Program-made: the position numbers and the translations under genes
Source: Agriotes lineatus
Taxonomy: Eukaryota; Arthropoda; Insecta; Coleoptera; Elateridae
Length of the DNA stretch: 64,000 bases
Assembly: GCA_940337035.1 (NCBI GenBank)
Contig: CALNHX010002972.1
Location: forward strand, 98,322 to 162,321
Reading direction: 5' to 3'
The notes under the pieces: generated by a model
The model's database searches: none
Told to the model about the DNA's origin: nothing
Seen by the model: the letters and a program-made list of their open reading frames with translations, nothing else
Shown here: positions 47,760 through 59,200 of the stretch, in pieces
How positions within the stretch are numbered: position 1 is the first letter of the stretch
How the letters are laid out: each line of letters starts with the position of its first letter

Positions 47760-48466
47760 CGTTTTCAAAAATATTCTATTCAACACCCAATTTAGCATAC
47801 CAATTGAGCTTCATCATTGTAAGCCTGTATTTTTGTGACCAAATAAATCACTTTACAATTCGCAACGATAAGCTCTGTGAGATTCAATTATTATCATTTT
47901 CTAATAACCAAACCTGTAAACCTTACCTATTCGAATTACAATATACTAAAATATACTAAAATAATGCCAATTACCAACTCTTCTTGGATTATAAGCTCTC
48001 CAACCAAGATAGTGTCCGAAATAAAATTCAGTAATTCTTTGACGAGATTGTCTGGTGCAAGTTAACCACGACGACGTCTTATCTACTAGAATCTACTAAC
48101 CGACAAGAAGTTTCAATAGAATCACCTTCAGTAGACAAAATACGATATTTCCTGAAAGCAATCAATCTATCTATACTAGACATTACTCTTGTCGATGTGC
48201 GTAAATTTGAAAAATACCAACTTAAACAGAGCGATCAAAAAGAACGATTATTGCAAGACAATTCTCCGATTGGACACGACCTAAGTATTAGTGCCTTAAT
48301 TTTAATTATATTACTGTTCATAGTTTAACCCTTATCATTTTATATATGTACTGCAGACTCTTTCATGAAAGCACTCGAAAATCATTTCAAAAATAGAAGC
48401 CTTACAAATAAGGAAAGTTCTAATGAACAAACCAATTCAATTCAACTTGTTCAAATTCGTTCATAA
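47760..48466 (+). pseudogene. Errantivirus-like envelope remnant (C-terminal part)
   Basis: Broken frames resume the envelope line after the retrotransposon: a Cys-containing ectodomain stretch, then near the C-terminus a short hydrophobic anchor (SALILIILLFIV, about 48290-48327) and a polar cytoplasmic tail. At least two in-frame stops lie in the ectodomain part and one directly after the anchor. Position upstream of a purine-rich tract fits the 3' end of an errantivirus. Described as a dead relic only. Confidence 0.6.
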
Positions 48467-48769
48467 ATATTTTTAACTTTTTAACTTGAACATTGATACA
48501 CTTTGTAAATCAATATCCAAGATTCTAGGGTTGGAGGTGTTACCCACGCCTTAACTTGAATTAGTTATCAATACCCTGTGCGATATGCTAGTGGCAAATG
48601 GGTATACGAGTTGAAGTAAAAGTGAGTAGCTGTGAGTACATTCCTTATATATTAATTAGATAAGCTGCAGGTAGACAGTGTCATGACCATAATTAGACAG
48701 CAACCTATATGAAATACGAAAATAATAAAGATATGCTGCATAAATTATGCCTAAATTATTTAGTGGCTG

Positions 48770-48935
48770 TAAAGGATGTGTTCAATACACTTACGTAGCA
48801 AGATAATGGTATAAAAATAGACAGAAGGCAGCCGAGTCGTCTTAAATTTGCTGATGATATGGTATTATTCACTTTAATTAGCAGCAGTATAATAGAGTTG
48901 AGTGAAATGCTACACTTGAAAATAAGTTTACAAAA
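48770..48935 (+). pseudogene. RTE-type reverse transcriptase fragment
   Basis: One plus-strand frame with a single stop contains DNGIKIDRRQPSRLKFADDM, that is, the hairpin before the catalytic box plus the F/YADD motif, followed by SEMLHLK in the usual place. This is only about 55 codons of the palm domain. It borders unit B as the RTE tail at 186-360 borders unit A. Confidence 0.75.
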
Positions 48936-50637
48936 AAAGGAAACTTATAAGTTATGACGACATACAATATAATTTTTCTATCCTACCCTTGGCATTTCTA
49001 AAATTTCTATCTTCTATTGGTTAAACTTTGCCCCAGTACGTCAAGTTACATGTTATAAAACTTTATAATCTAATTGCATGTACTGAAATGCAGTATAATA
49101 GATGATTGATTTATTTAAAGGTATTTTTACCCTACATGTTTAATCTTAATTTTATCTTAATTCTTTATACTGCGTGATCGAAAAAAAAAGAAATTAGAGA
49201 AGCCCCTGGTACTAATCCAGATCGGGTATATTTATTATTGACCTGTTACAAGTATAATCATAATACATGAGCATAGGAGGTTACTGGAGCTATCAGCGGA
49301 CAAGCACGGTGATGTGTAGGTAATACCTTAGTTAATCAATGGTAATACCTAGACTTTAATAATCTTGTTCTCTGAATAATCTTATTAAGGTCTATGCTGA
49401 CTCTGTTTTTTATCAATCGCGCGGTATTTATTACAGTGGAATTCTTATTTACGACATGTAACAAGCTTACCAGGGGGGGAGGAGGGAGAGCGTAGATAAG
49501 AGGGGACTCGATTACAATATTCATATTAAATAATTTAGGGCGTCATCGTGATGTTTTGTATACCTCTGAAGCAGTGAGGAAAACCTTCTAAGCGCTGGGA
49601 AATAATGTGCAGTGCTCAGCTCGGACATTTATACTTTACCTTATTTCTGGATCTCTGAAAATGTTTACTTGATTTCAAAATACTACGCTTTACAAAGGAA
49701 AATCGTACAGTAAATTCCAATGGCTCTATTAAGATAGCACTCAACATTATATTTAAAGGAGCCAGCCTTGCAGCTGTAACAGCAGTAAAAAGTTTCCAAC
49801 ACAGAACCTGCTCGTTACCAGCAAGACTAGCAGATGCGTTCACCTGCGAAAGAATTCCACAAGGGAACGCAGTATCGATACACTGCTATGTAATATTAAA
49901 ATATTGTCTTGGCGAAATTATTTTATCTATTCTGACATTACAATTTGCATCTACTTAATAAAATAGTTTTTAACAAAGTATTAAAGATAAAACAATATAA
50001 TGGCTTCAAACTGTATTTATCTAGAATATACTACAGATTTAGGTTTACAAAGTAAGCAATTTGTCGCTATACATTCCATCAATTTGAATCAATATAATAA
50101 CGTAGGATGCTATCACACTTACTATCTGAAATATAAATATTATTAATTAATAATACATTTAGAATATTTTTAGTTAAACATTATTGTTATACATTTATTG
50201 CACACTTCAATAAAGCGACATATAAACAAACTGAAAAGTTATTAGCTCTTTATCGATACTTCGGCACAGTATTGGGATGGAGTGGTTTTGCCGTGCACTC
50301 TTTGTAGCCTGCTCTTTAAGACATATTAATTTAGTCTTCGTAATATGTTAAAACGATGCTTTCTTTGTGGTAAGGTCGTTATCATATTATGTTACATATA
50401 TGATCGTGCCATATGTGCTACGACTTCGGCTAAAGAGAATTCGTAAGGGAGATGGAAATTAATTATTGCGAAGCCTAGGTGAAAAAAGTCGATTTAAAAT
50501 CGAGTCAGTAAAACCTACCGTTAGTGTAGAATGCAAATGAAAGCAGAGAGCGTCGGTAATATGGTATTTTAAATTTACAGCTGAGAAAGGATCGAAATTT
50601 GCATCCGCAAATTTTGATAACTTTAAAAAGACCTGTT

Positions 50638-50703
50638 CCGAACCGAGTTTCGAACTCGTAACTTCTGGCTCGATAGTCGAGTATGCGTTCTATTAGACTA
50701 GGG
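50638..50703 (-). repeat. tRNA-like SINE head, unit B copy
   Basis: Orthologous to 13785-13856. The B box GAGTTCGAAACTCGG has acquired a substitution relative to copy A. Confidence 0.65.
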
Positions 50704-50869
50704 GTTCTCAAACTTTTTCCTCAAATACCCATTTACGAAATTTAGCAAAAGTAATTGTACATCTAATTCCATTGAGGGCGTAGTGATTAGCATCTCCTAC
50801 TTAAGATAACATCGTGGAAGCGAGTGAAAAGTATATCAGTTTTGACAAAAGTAGGTACCTAATTGTGTG

Positions 50870-52180
50870 AGATGCTCACAATTTAATAAAATCGAAAGGA
50901 GGCACCTAGTTACTTAAATTTGAAATTTTCCGCAAAAATAACTAATTTCAAGCTAAACAAATTTTCCAGTATGTTGACAGACGTTTGCACTCCGTCAAAA
51001 TTAAATTTGTGTAATGTTAAGCACATAATTAAATTGGAGGTAATTTATTTAATAGTGATAAATTATCTAAATCATCTTGTTTCAAGGGTATAATTACAAC
51101 TTACTTCACACGGAAACATTTTTTCCAAAATGTTTGAGAACTATTGAGAGTAAATTCATAAAATGTGTAGAACTTAATGGAATCGCAATAAATCGAACTG
51201 TTAGTTAAGATTCTAAAGTTCCTTGTGTTAATACAATTAAAAATACTTATTTCACAATAAATCATTTTTCAAAGTGCAGGATATTAACAGACATTTGTAA
51301 TCTGTCTAAATAGATTATCTAAGACGTTTTTTGAGACTTCTAAATCCGAAGAAATTAAATTAGTATTTTTTACGTTTTTTCACTTAGACATTATTATAAA
51401 TAGTATCTCATTGTATAACAATGTAACATTATAATGTTTTATATAGCTTAAAATCGGTGCCGAAGGCCCTGGCAGTAAAAGCACTTTAATATTGAATTTA
51501 AAAAAAAACTCGTAAGATGGTTAAAGCTTAATAAAATTGGATAATGTTAAACAAATATTAAGCATTTCTCGGTGTCAATAGAATTAAAATGAACTTATTT
51601 CACACTGAATTTTTGTTTCTATCTTCAAAATAGTAACAGATATTAGAACATTTTTCTAAGAGAAAAACACTAGTATGCAACTGGAAGCCTGTCAAATTTA
51701 AACTTATAAGATGTTAATACAATTAAAAATAACTTATTTCACCCTAAAACATTTTTCATTAAAATAATAGTTCACACTAAAACATTTTTTCAATCTGAAA
51801 AATGTTATTGGTTATTTGACAACTGGCAGAATTAAATTACAACATGTCCAGAACCTAAAATCAAATGATTATTAAAAATTATAAATTTATTTGCGTCAAT
51901 AGAATCCAAAATATCTGACTTCACACTGAAACATTTTTTCAATGTAGAAAATACTAAGTCTTTACAATTCAGTAAAATGGATTTAATGAAATTGGAAATG
52001 GTCTACCAGAATATATGCATTTATAAAATAACTTACAATTTATTTTATACTTAACAATCTTTGTCAATGTGTCAAATATGTAATTTAATTTAACACCAAA
52101 ACTGTGAAGTCTACAGAATTTCTAAAAGTAAAAAGGAAGTTGTGTAATATTTATATACATTTATAAAACGATTCACAGCT
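50870..52180. repeat. Degenerate satellite-like tract with a recurring palindrome (unit B)
   Basis: A motif close to CACACTGAAACATTTTTTC followed by AATGTG recurs about seven times (near 51110, 51247, 51597, 51735, 51772, 51920, 52045), each followed by similar AT-rich filler with TTAATAAAAT and TAAATTTATAAAATG-like blocks. Equivalent tracts exist in A (14100 and 18280-21680, interrupted) and C (60660-63480). The arms CACA...TGTG give each copy a small imperfect hairpin. Confidence 0.6.
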
Positions 52181-52866
52181 AAACATTATTTGCTTAATAT
52201 TCTGTTGCATTTTCTAATATTATTAAACGTAACGTATATACCATTTTAACATCTTTACAATAAATCTACATATTGATTACCAAAAGAATAAAAAGCAGAT
52301 TTAGTAATATTAGTACTATTTAGATATTATATATGTACATATTTTTAATATCACTTCGCATCTTTATCCAATTTGTGTTTTGTATAATTTTTGTATTACC
52401 CGTTACGTCAATCAGGCTGTGTACTCCCTACACCTGGCTGGCGTACACCTAGCGGTACGGGTACTCCACTTTGCGAAAGCCTACACTAGACCATACGACA
52501 GCGCAGTTACGTTACCGGTCAACGAGAATACAAATCGACTAAGATATACAAATAACCGTTACAAATCTCGTCCTAAAGCTTCTTAGTTCTTTACATTAAT
52601 ATTCCACACAAACTGGAACAGAAATAATCCTGAGAGGTTATGTTGTTCTGGAAATACGATATTTACATCCATCCGACGGCACACCTTCCCTAAACTTAAT
52701 TTTCCGACTTTTTTTTAAGTTATGCAGTTTTATTAACCCTTTTATATAATTTTGGGTTGATCGCTATTGCGATTGGGACAAAAATTATAAATCAGTAAAA
52801 ATGATCGAGGCTGAAAGTGATACTTCGGCAGGTCGTGCAAGAAAACTGTAAACGTAAGAAACTTAC

Positions 52867-54090
52867 TGAAAAAAAAAGCGTGGCGTCCAAGTCAAATATG
52901 CCAGCCACCTTAATTTTAATCTGTTCGTGCAGGAGCTGCAATGCGGAACTGTTAATCTAAAAATAATTTATTTGTTGGTTACACTTCATTTATGCTAATT
53001 ACATACTTCTTTTGCAACTTCAGAACTGTTGGCACCTATTGCAGCTTTCAGCAAGGTTTTATTTATTTTGGCTGCCTGCAATGTCACAAGGTAAAAACAT
53101 AGTCTTTTACATGAAGACATAATAATACATGTACTTACGCTACTAATATATAGGTGAGAAGAGATTATAATCACCAGAATGGCATAAGCACCATCGATTA
53201 TCAAGTATAGGATGTTGAAAGTTAATACCGTACTAATGACCACATAATTTGGCGAGAGCAGAAAGTAGAAATAATATGTTATCAGCAAAGATCTACACGC
53301 AATGGTTGTTAATATTTGTAATTTGAAGCTGTCCATAATTGTTTGAGTATACAAAAATACTTTTTGCCAAATTATTTCGCATTGTGAAATTATTTTTCTA
53401 CTATTACTTTTAGTTGTTAACGTCAGGTCGACGTGTTTAGTAATTTCAGCCAAATTCAAAACGCATGCCATGTAATGGTATTGAACTGAAGAAATAAACA
53501 GCTCCAACGTACATGTGCATATTATGCGCAGTACACGTGCAAGTGAAACAAATTCCCAAGGTGAAGCACATCCTAGCAGGACATAATACGTCAATTTAGC
53601 AGAAAACTGCCCGAAAGTGTTAAAAGTGTAACATTCTTTATTCTTCTGTAGTCTACGTGAATTTTATAGCGTTCCAATAAATTTTCCATGCGTTTGAAAT
53701 TGATCCATATATTCTTCACGCTGTTGCGATGAGCACGCTAACGAATGAAAACAAACTGCAATTCAAAAAACCACAGAAATGAACCAGAAACCTTTACGTA
53801 GTCCCGAAAACGAAGTTAATCGTTGATTGGTGGTGAAAAGGTAACACAACAGCAAGCTGCCTACGCCTGCTATAAGATGAAGAACGGTGGCCACCTTTTG
53901 GTATCGTGGAGTTTCTTTGATGTAATTGAATTCATTTTATTATAAAGAGCCAACTGACCGGAGCATCTAACAAATAGTATATTGGTGTGAGACCTTGTAG
54001 AATGTTAATTCGCGTATTAAACGCCTTGCTGTTAGCTCTAAGGGGGGACATTATTTCATTGCCGAATTAAAGGAAAATATACTGATAATC
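52867..54090 (-). pseudogene. Gustatory-receptor-like pseudogene, copy B
   Basis: Colinear with the receptor at 25824-24618. Exon 1 spans about 54090-53139, exon 2 53075-53007 and exon 3 52956-52867, with donors GTAAGT, GTATGT and GTAAGT. Damage includes the exon-1 acceptor changed from CAG to CGG at 54091-54093, single-base losses near 53735 and 53610 that shift the frame, and further small indels in the N-terminal third. The C-terminal two thirds remains open (53594-53142). After exon 3 the candidate last exon, following TTTCAG, does not retain the TYhhhhhQF motif. It is not expected to make a full receptor. Confidence 0.8.
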
Positions 54091-54344
54091 CGAAAACGAA
54101 AGTACGGCAGCGGAATCTACAATTACTGTGTTGATTTTCCTAATGGCTTTACTTAGAAATTAGTCTCATCTAAGTGATTAGTTCTTACGTATTGTTATGA
54201 TATGCCTCAGTTCAGCTTTGTTTTATTAATTAATTATTATTAATTGATTGATTGCTATGGTTTGTCCGGCTCTTGCTTTTAGTTGTATTAATAATTAATA
54301 TTTTAGTTAATTAATTGCTCTGTCTCATGGGTTAGGTTTCTACA

Positions 54345-54627
54345 GCCGGGCTCCATAGCTTAGTGGTTAAGCATTCTGGCTAATGATCTAAGGGTCTAGA
54401 GTTCGATCCCGGATCCCGGTGAGGTTTTAAAATAAAAAATGCTGATGGAATGCCATCATTCCAAAGTGATGTAAAGTCGGTAGGACCCATGTTACTACGA
54501 TGTGTAGCATGTAAAAGATTCCTTGCTAGGGTTGGAACTCCTTAGTATCGGCAAAATTCTAAGTAGAATTAAGGTACCTGGTACTCTGCATGCCTAAATC
54601 TTTCCGCGGAAATACTACTACTACTAC
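54345..54627 (+). repeat. tRNA-derived SINE, 283 bp, TSD GTTTCTACA
   Basis: The head reads GCCGGGCTCCATAGCTTAGT with A box TAGCTTAGTGG and B box GTTCGATCCCG. The tail is an ACT repeat (TACTACTACTAC). The identical 9-bp duplication GTTTCTACA flanks it (54336-54344, 54628-54636). Unit A has the single site at 30207-30216, so insertion followed the duplication. Confidence 0.92.
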
Positions 54628-54689
54628 GTTTCTACATCTTGCTTATTTGTTACTTGAATATGTAAATTTATTTTAAATATACTGGCTTA

Positions 54690-55011
54690 GAGAAGTCGCG
54701 CAGCGCAGTTAAGTAAGCGTCAGGCTTGCATTAAGCAAGTCAACGGTTCGAATCCCGCGGGGGTCGGTTATTTTTCCGCCAGTCCTTGCCGATTGGAATC
54801 GGGCTCGGTGATGCCATGCGCAGTTGGGCACCAAAATTAACTGTGCTTTGCTCAGAACCACAGACTTACAGATCAACACATCACGAAGATACACACCGAA
54901 CGCAATGGTTGCTGCGCAAGCAACTCTGTACCTCGAATCCGGGGCAAGTTGAGCATTGTATCGCCAACTTCTATACCGCAAGGTAAATGAGGTTACATAT
55001 AATACATACAT
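54690..55011 (+). repeat. tRNA-derived SINE, 322 bp, second family
   Basis: A box region GCGCAGTTAAGTAAGCG and B box GGTTCGAATCCC lie in the first 75 bases. The flanks ATACTGGCTTA (54679-54689) and ATACTGACTTA (55012-55022) are an 11-bp duplication with one change. Unit A has the unoccupied ATACTGGCTTAATTAC site near 30257. Confidence 0.9.
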
Positions 55012-55180
55012 ATACTGACTTAATTACATAAATTGTTATGGTTTCATTAATTGTGCTCCTTTCTACGCTGCCATTTAACCAATAGAATCTCTTTCTATGA
55101 GATACGGTCCACCAGCAACTCCCTCGATGTCTGGGCTCCTTTATTTTGGTTAGCTTGCCTTGCAAGCTTCCTGAAAACTT

Positions 55181-55920
55181 GCTAATGTGATGATTGTAGA
55201 TCTCTGTTCCCGGCTGCGATATGGCTCCACTCTCTAGTTTTGGCTCACACCTATGGCTCTGCTGCGATGCTCGAAGGTGGCTGCAGTTCCTGGGCTTCTA
55301 CAGCCTCAGCTTCTTACACTGGAACTCAACTATTTACCGGGAAAAGCACTCAGAACCAGATACTCATATCTATACACTTTATCACCTGCAGCGGGGCTAG
55401 GAATAATTGAAAACCCTCTGCAGCTATCCACAACACTGCACTAACGTGAAACACCTTATTTTCTATTTTTGGCTTGGATTTTGTTTGAAGCCAACACTCA
55501 CTAACTTTGTTGTGGTCTCACTTTGATGTTACCTTCTTTCTTTTTGGTTTCTGTTTTAAGACAAGGCTAAGCTATTTGATTACAGTTTTTAAATTCATAT
55601 TATGACCTTTATTTGGAATATTTTAATATAATGTTTGAATGTTTGAGTTATTTTAATTTCTATCATAACTGTCCATAACAAGGTGAGCACACATCCTATT
55701 TGCTTTAACTTAAGAGCTATTACTAAAATCAAAGTAATATTTTGCACATAGCTCAAGTTTTTGCCCTTGAAGGAAAAGTTATATTTTTGACCTATCGTAT
55801 ACAGATCAAACATCTTAAACTATTAATTTTGGTTTATTTTTGCTTTAACATCGAAATAGATAAATATAATAATTTGCACATAGTTCAGAATTTACACTTG
55901 ACGACAATAAGACTCAACAG
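55181..55920. other. Stretch without recognised features
   Basis: Similarity to unit A ends near 55180. The open frame at 55253-55444 has no family resemblance, and no terminal repeats were seen. Confidence 0.4.
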
Positions 55921-55929
55921 ATAGAGGGT

Positions 55930-56110
55930 AAATGTAAAAAGAGGTAAAAAAAGGACAGCCGTAATTGCGTTTTGTTTTAATACCGCGGCGCATCGCACAG
56001 ACGCTGGAGGACCCTCTCCATGAGCGCGTGCCACACACGGGTGGAGCTGAAATCGCAAACCACAGGCTCTGTAGTTCGAATCCCACCACCGGTAATGTTT
56101 TTTTATTTTC
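55930..56110 (+). repeat. tRNA-like SINE fragment
   Basis: B box GTAGTTCGAATCCCACCACC lies near 56072-56091, preceded by GGAGCTGAAATCGCAAACC. The CCACCGGTAATG end matches the inverted block near 20775. Confidence 0.5.
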
Positions 56111-56269
56111 AAATTGATATAATTCGTATTACCAAGTGTTACCCTTTTATTGTTTTATAATTATTAGGAACGTTAGGATTAATTGTACCTCTAGTTTCTT
56201 TTGATTTTTAAGTTATTTAGTGTCACAACTTACACCTGCGAAAGAAGTTCTGAGTAGAGTCCTTTACAG

Positions 56270-56440
56270 ATGTTTTTACTTCCCTCATCTAAAAGACGAA
56301 GGAAGTGAGATACAATTATCTGCGAAAAAATCACCTTCGAGATTTCTTCAGGTTTTCACGTTTCTCAGTCCCTAGATGACGAAAAACAGGTATTCTGTCT
56401 GTCTGTCTGTTGGCGGTATAACTCAAAAACTATTCGTTGG
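56270..56440. repeat. TGTC-microsatellite-containing repeat
   Basis: CTTCCCTCATCTAAAAGACG ... GATGACGAAAAACAGG and a short TCTG tract (56395-56411) match, in inverted orientation, 21130-21310, giving two copies of one dispersed repeat. Confidence 0.65.
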
Positions 56441-56487
56441 AGAAAAACGATATTTTGCATGCACTCTATCTTATATATATTTCTAAA

Positions 56488-57594
56488 GTCCTGACTGACT
56501 CACTCACTCACTCATCAACGCCCAGCCCAAACCCTAGGACCTAGAAAGCTGAAATTTTGCACAGAGGTTTCCTTTATTGATGTATACAAGGAATAAGGAA
56601 GGATATTCGAAATTCAATCCCTAAAGGGGTAAAATGGGGGTTTCAATTTTTGTATGGAGAAATAATATTAAATAGACATTTCGACTTGAAACTTCGTAGG
56701 AGTACTAAAACAAATAATCAAACACGTATTTCGTGATTTTCCGAAAATCAACCCCTTAGGGGTGAAATGGGGTAAGTAAGCCTAAAAATCGATATGGTTG
56801 TCGTTATTGAGGTTTTTGGGACGTTGATTGCGAAAATTACATTTATTTTTAAGTCCAAGACGGTGAACATGACATAAGGGAAGAAACGGGGGACGGGGAC
56901 GGGACGAGACTGGACGGAACGGGGACGGACTGGACGGACGGGACTGAGCGGGACGGGACTGGACGGGAAGGAAGGACGGAACGGGACGGGACGGGACGGG
57001 GCAAAGCGGGACGGGGCGGGGCTGGACGGGTCGGGGCGGGCGGGACGGACGGGACGGAAAGGGAAGGAAAAGGATGGGATGAAAGGGGGAGGGGGTGGGA
57101 TGGGAAGGGGGAGTGGCGGGACGGGACGGGAAGGGACGGGACTGACGGGAGGGAAAGGGCGGGACGGACGGGACGGGAAGGGTCGAGACGGGGCGGGGCG
57201 GGGCGGAACTGGATGATACGAAAAGAAAGGGAAGGAATGGGATGGAAGGGGAAGGGACGGGACGGGACGGGAAGGTACGGGACTGGACGGGAAGGGACTG
57301 AACAGGAAGGGACTGGACGGAAAAGGAAGGGACGGGACGAAAAGGAACGAGACGGGACGGGACGGAAAGGGAAGGGGAGGGAAGGAATGGGATGGAAGGG
57401 GAGAGGCGGGACGGGACGAGACGGGACGGAACGGGACGGGACGGGACGGAATGGGACGGTACGGGGACGGGGACGGAGAAGGGACGGGGACGGGGATAGA
57501 TGGGATGGGATGGGATGGGATGACAGAAAATAATTAGTCATATTTAATACACAAATAACGAACCTCACGCGAACGAAGTCGCGGGTAAAAGCTA
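56488..57594 (+). mobile_element. Helitron-like non-autonomous repeat carrying a minisatellite
   Basis: It starts near TCCTGACTGACTCACTCACT and ends GTCGCGGGTAAAAGCTAG followed by T. A TC start and a CTAG/T end after a GC-rich stem are Helitron-like, and both blocks are familiar from insect genomes as ends of such repeats. There is no Rep/helicase coding. Most of the interior from 56870 to 57530 is a GGGAC-type minisatellite. The exact borders lack independent proof. Confidence 0.45.
56870..57530 (+). repeat. GGGAC-type minisatellite, strongly strand-asymmetric
   Basis: About 660 bases consist of degenerate GGGACGGGACGG and GGGAAGG units with almost no C-runs on the plus strand. The minus-strand 270-codon frame (57661-56849) and plus-strand 106-codon frame (57213-57533) are translations of the repeat (PSRPVPS-like and GTGRDGT-like). 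They should not be annotated as proteins. Confidence 0.92.
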
Positions 57595-57599
57595 GTATG

Positions 57600-58440
57600 T
57601 TTATATTATTAGTACTTAAAAGTTGGTGCGGTCGATTTAATGTAATTTGTAACCAAGACAATCTTGCCGAGAAGTATTTAAAAACAGCAAAAATTTAAAT
57701 CTTACTGATCTACCTATATATCAGTGTGTTTTGTTGTAAAAGCCAATAATACTAAATTACATTGAATAATCAGATCATCAGTATGACACAAGAAAAACCG
57801 AAGATGTACACATTCAAAATTATAATATTTAGCATCCACCACATATTATAATATAAGGAGAATACCTAAAATAGTCTCTTAACTGTTCTTTTAACATATG
57901 TGCTAACATTATGTATATAATTAGTATTATACTTTATAAAGTTATTATAAATATATGGATTTTACATAAATTTACAGAATATTCTCGTTATCAGATGTTC
58001 TTTAGCTCAGTTTCGAAACAACTTGTGATGTGCTTTTCTCTATCGACGATGCTTTTTAAAAACCCATAAACTTTTAAAGATCACTGCAAGCGTTTGTAAA
58101 CGTAGCCGTTTCCACTTCCCAACTTTGACATAGCGGAATGTAGTTTAACAGTGAAGAAAACGAAGAACAAGTAAATTGAGCACCTTGTCACGTACAAAGC
58201 AATGCAACAAAACTAAGTACTGTAGAATAAACATTGTAGTTTTTATATGCATTTCCTAAATTATTTATTTTCCCTAATTATGATATCATTGACGAAATTA
58301 CTACATTAAAATTCCAATGTCCATAACGTTTCAAAAGAAAATATGAAATAATTAAGAATGCAAGTAACTTTAACGTCGATGGCACATGTTGAACCAGAGT
58401 GCATAGCCATGTATGGCCTAGAAAATTACACTAGGAATGA
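57600..58440. other. AT-rich spacer
   Basis: No open frame, repeat terminus or tRNA-like box was recognised. Confidence 0.4.
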
Positions 58441-58449
58441 TTCAAGAAA

Positions 58450-59200
58450 ACAAAGCCTATTGTGAATAGGAAGATCTTGCAAGTTTAATGGTGCGTTTAA
58501 TGAATTAAGCCATTGTGATGATATATGATCTGTGATCATTTTGAATGTTCGTTCATAAAGGTACTGGCTGAAGTATTTGGTAGCCCAAATTATTGCTAAT
58601 TATTATGTTTCGATCGTTGAATATTTTTCTTCTGATTGGTTTTAGCGTTCCTGGAGCATATGAAACGGGTAAATCCCTGCCTATAGGTTCTTATGAAAGT
58701 ACGGCTTTCGTTGCAAAGTTTGATGCATCTGTAGTGAGATTAAATTCCGTTTCGAAATCTGGGTATTGAAGTATATGGGTTTACTTCACAAAATAGTTTT
58801 ACATTTTTGGATAGGTTCTTTGTATTGTGGTGATAAGTGATAACTACTGCCCCTTTCTTCAAACATTTAGTTCGTGGTTTCGTTAATTTTGCAAAATCCT
58901 TAATAAATTTTCGATAATAACTTAGGAGTCCTAAGAATACTTTTATTTCCTTTTGCGTTTTTGGTATAGAATATTTTTTGTTATAGCTTTTATCTCTTCG
59001 GGGTTCCACACGTTCGGGGGTGATAATGTGTCCTAAATATTGTACTTATCTTTTTAGAAACTTTCTTGTCTAGTTGAATTTAAAATTTGTCTTCAGAGTC
59101 GCAGAAATACTTCTTTTAATCTGGATATGTGTTCTTGGAATGAGGTCGAAAAAAATAACGATGTCATTAGGTATATTAAGGATTTTCGTTTTGGATACCT
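58450..59200 (-). pseudogene. Gypsy pol fragment (RT end to RNase H)
   Basis: On the minus strand, across frames: DDIVIFSTSFQEHISRLKEV (active-site DD, near 59170), a SIPKTQKEIKVFLGLLSYYR block and KFIKDFAKLTKP in an open frame (59009-58740), then FNLTTDASNF (RNase H), LAIIW, KYFSQYLYERTFKMITDH and QWLNSLNAP to about 58480. Stops such as TGA interrupt. Protease, integrase and LTRs were not found. This is a different copy from the errantivirus-like remnant at 39.6-48.5 kb, which lacks this RNase H part. Confidence 0.85.

Larger units (their letters stand above)
39591..48540 (+). mobile_element. Errantivirus-like gypsy element remnant, broken by nested insertions
   Basis: Parts appear in order on the plus strand: protease (39640-39930), reverse transcriptase to early RNase H (40430-41133), envelope segment (42600-42792), envelope C-terminal part with a membrane anchor (about 47760-48466), then a purine-rich tract GGGTTGGAGGTG near 48528-48539 where a 3' LTR would begin. 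The rest of pol (RNase H and integrase) and gag are missing. Two insertions divide the element: hAT-3 (41134-42295) and the retrotransposon at 42875. No paired LTRs were identified. Frames are riddled with stops and the element is dead. Confidence 0.75.
49130..55180. repeat. Segmental duplication unit B (compact copy)
   Basis: This copy keeps the shared landmarks with few insertions (two SINEs at 54345 and 54690) and serves as the empty-site reference for unit A. Order: flank (49200-49540), common block (49540-50400), SINE head (50638-50703), degenerate satellite tract (50870-52180), spacer, receptor pseudogene (52867-54090), right flank (54130-55180). Confidence 0.85.

Noticed and set aside
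55253..55444. 63-codon open frame
   Set aside because: No recognised motif, splice sites or conservation in unit A; compatible with chance.
56849..57661. 270-codon minus-strand frame rich in Pro, Ser and Arg
   Set aside because: It is a translation of the GGGAC-type minisatellite. Both strands are open because the repeat lacks stops, and there is no start or splice context.
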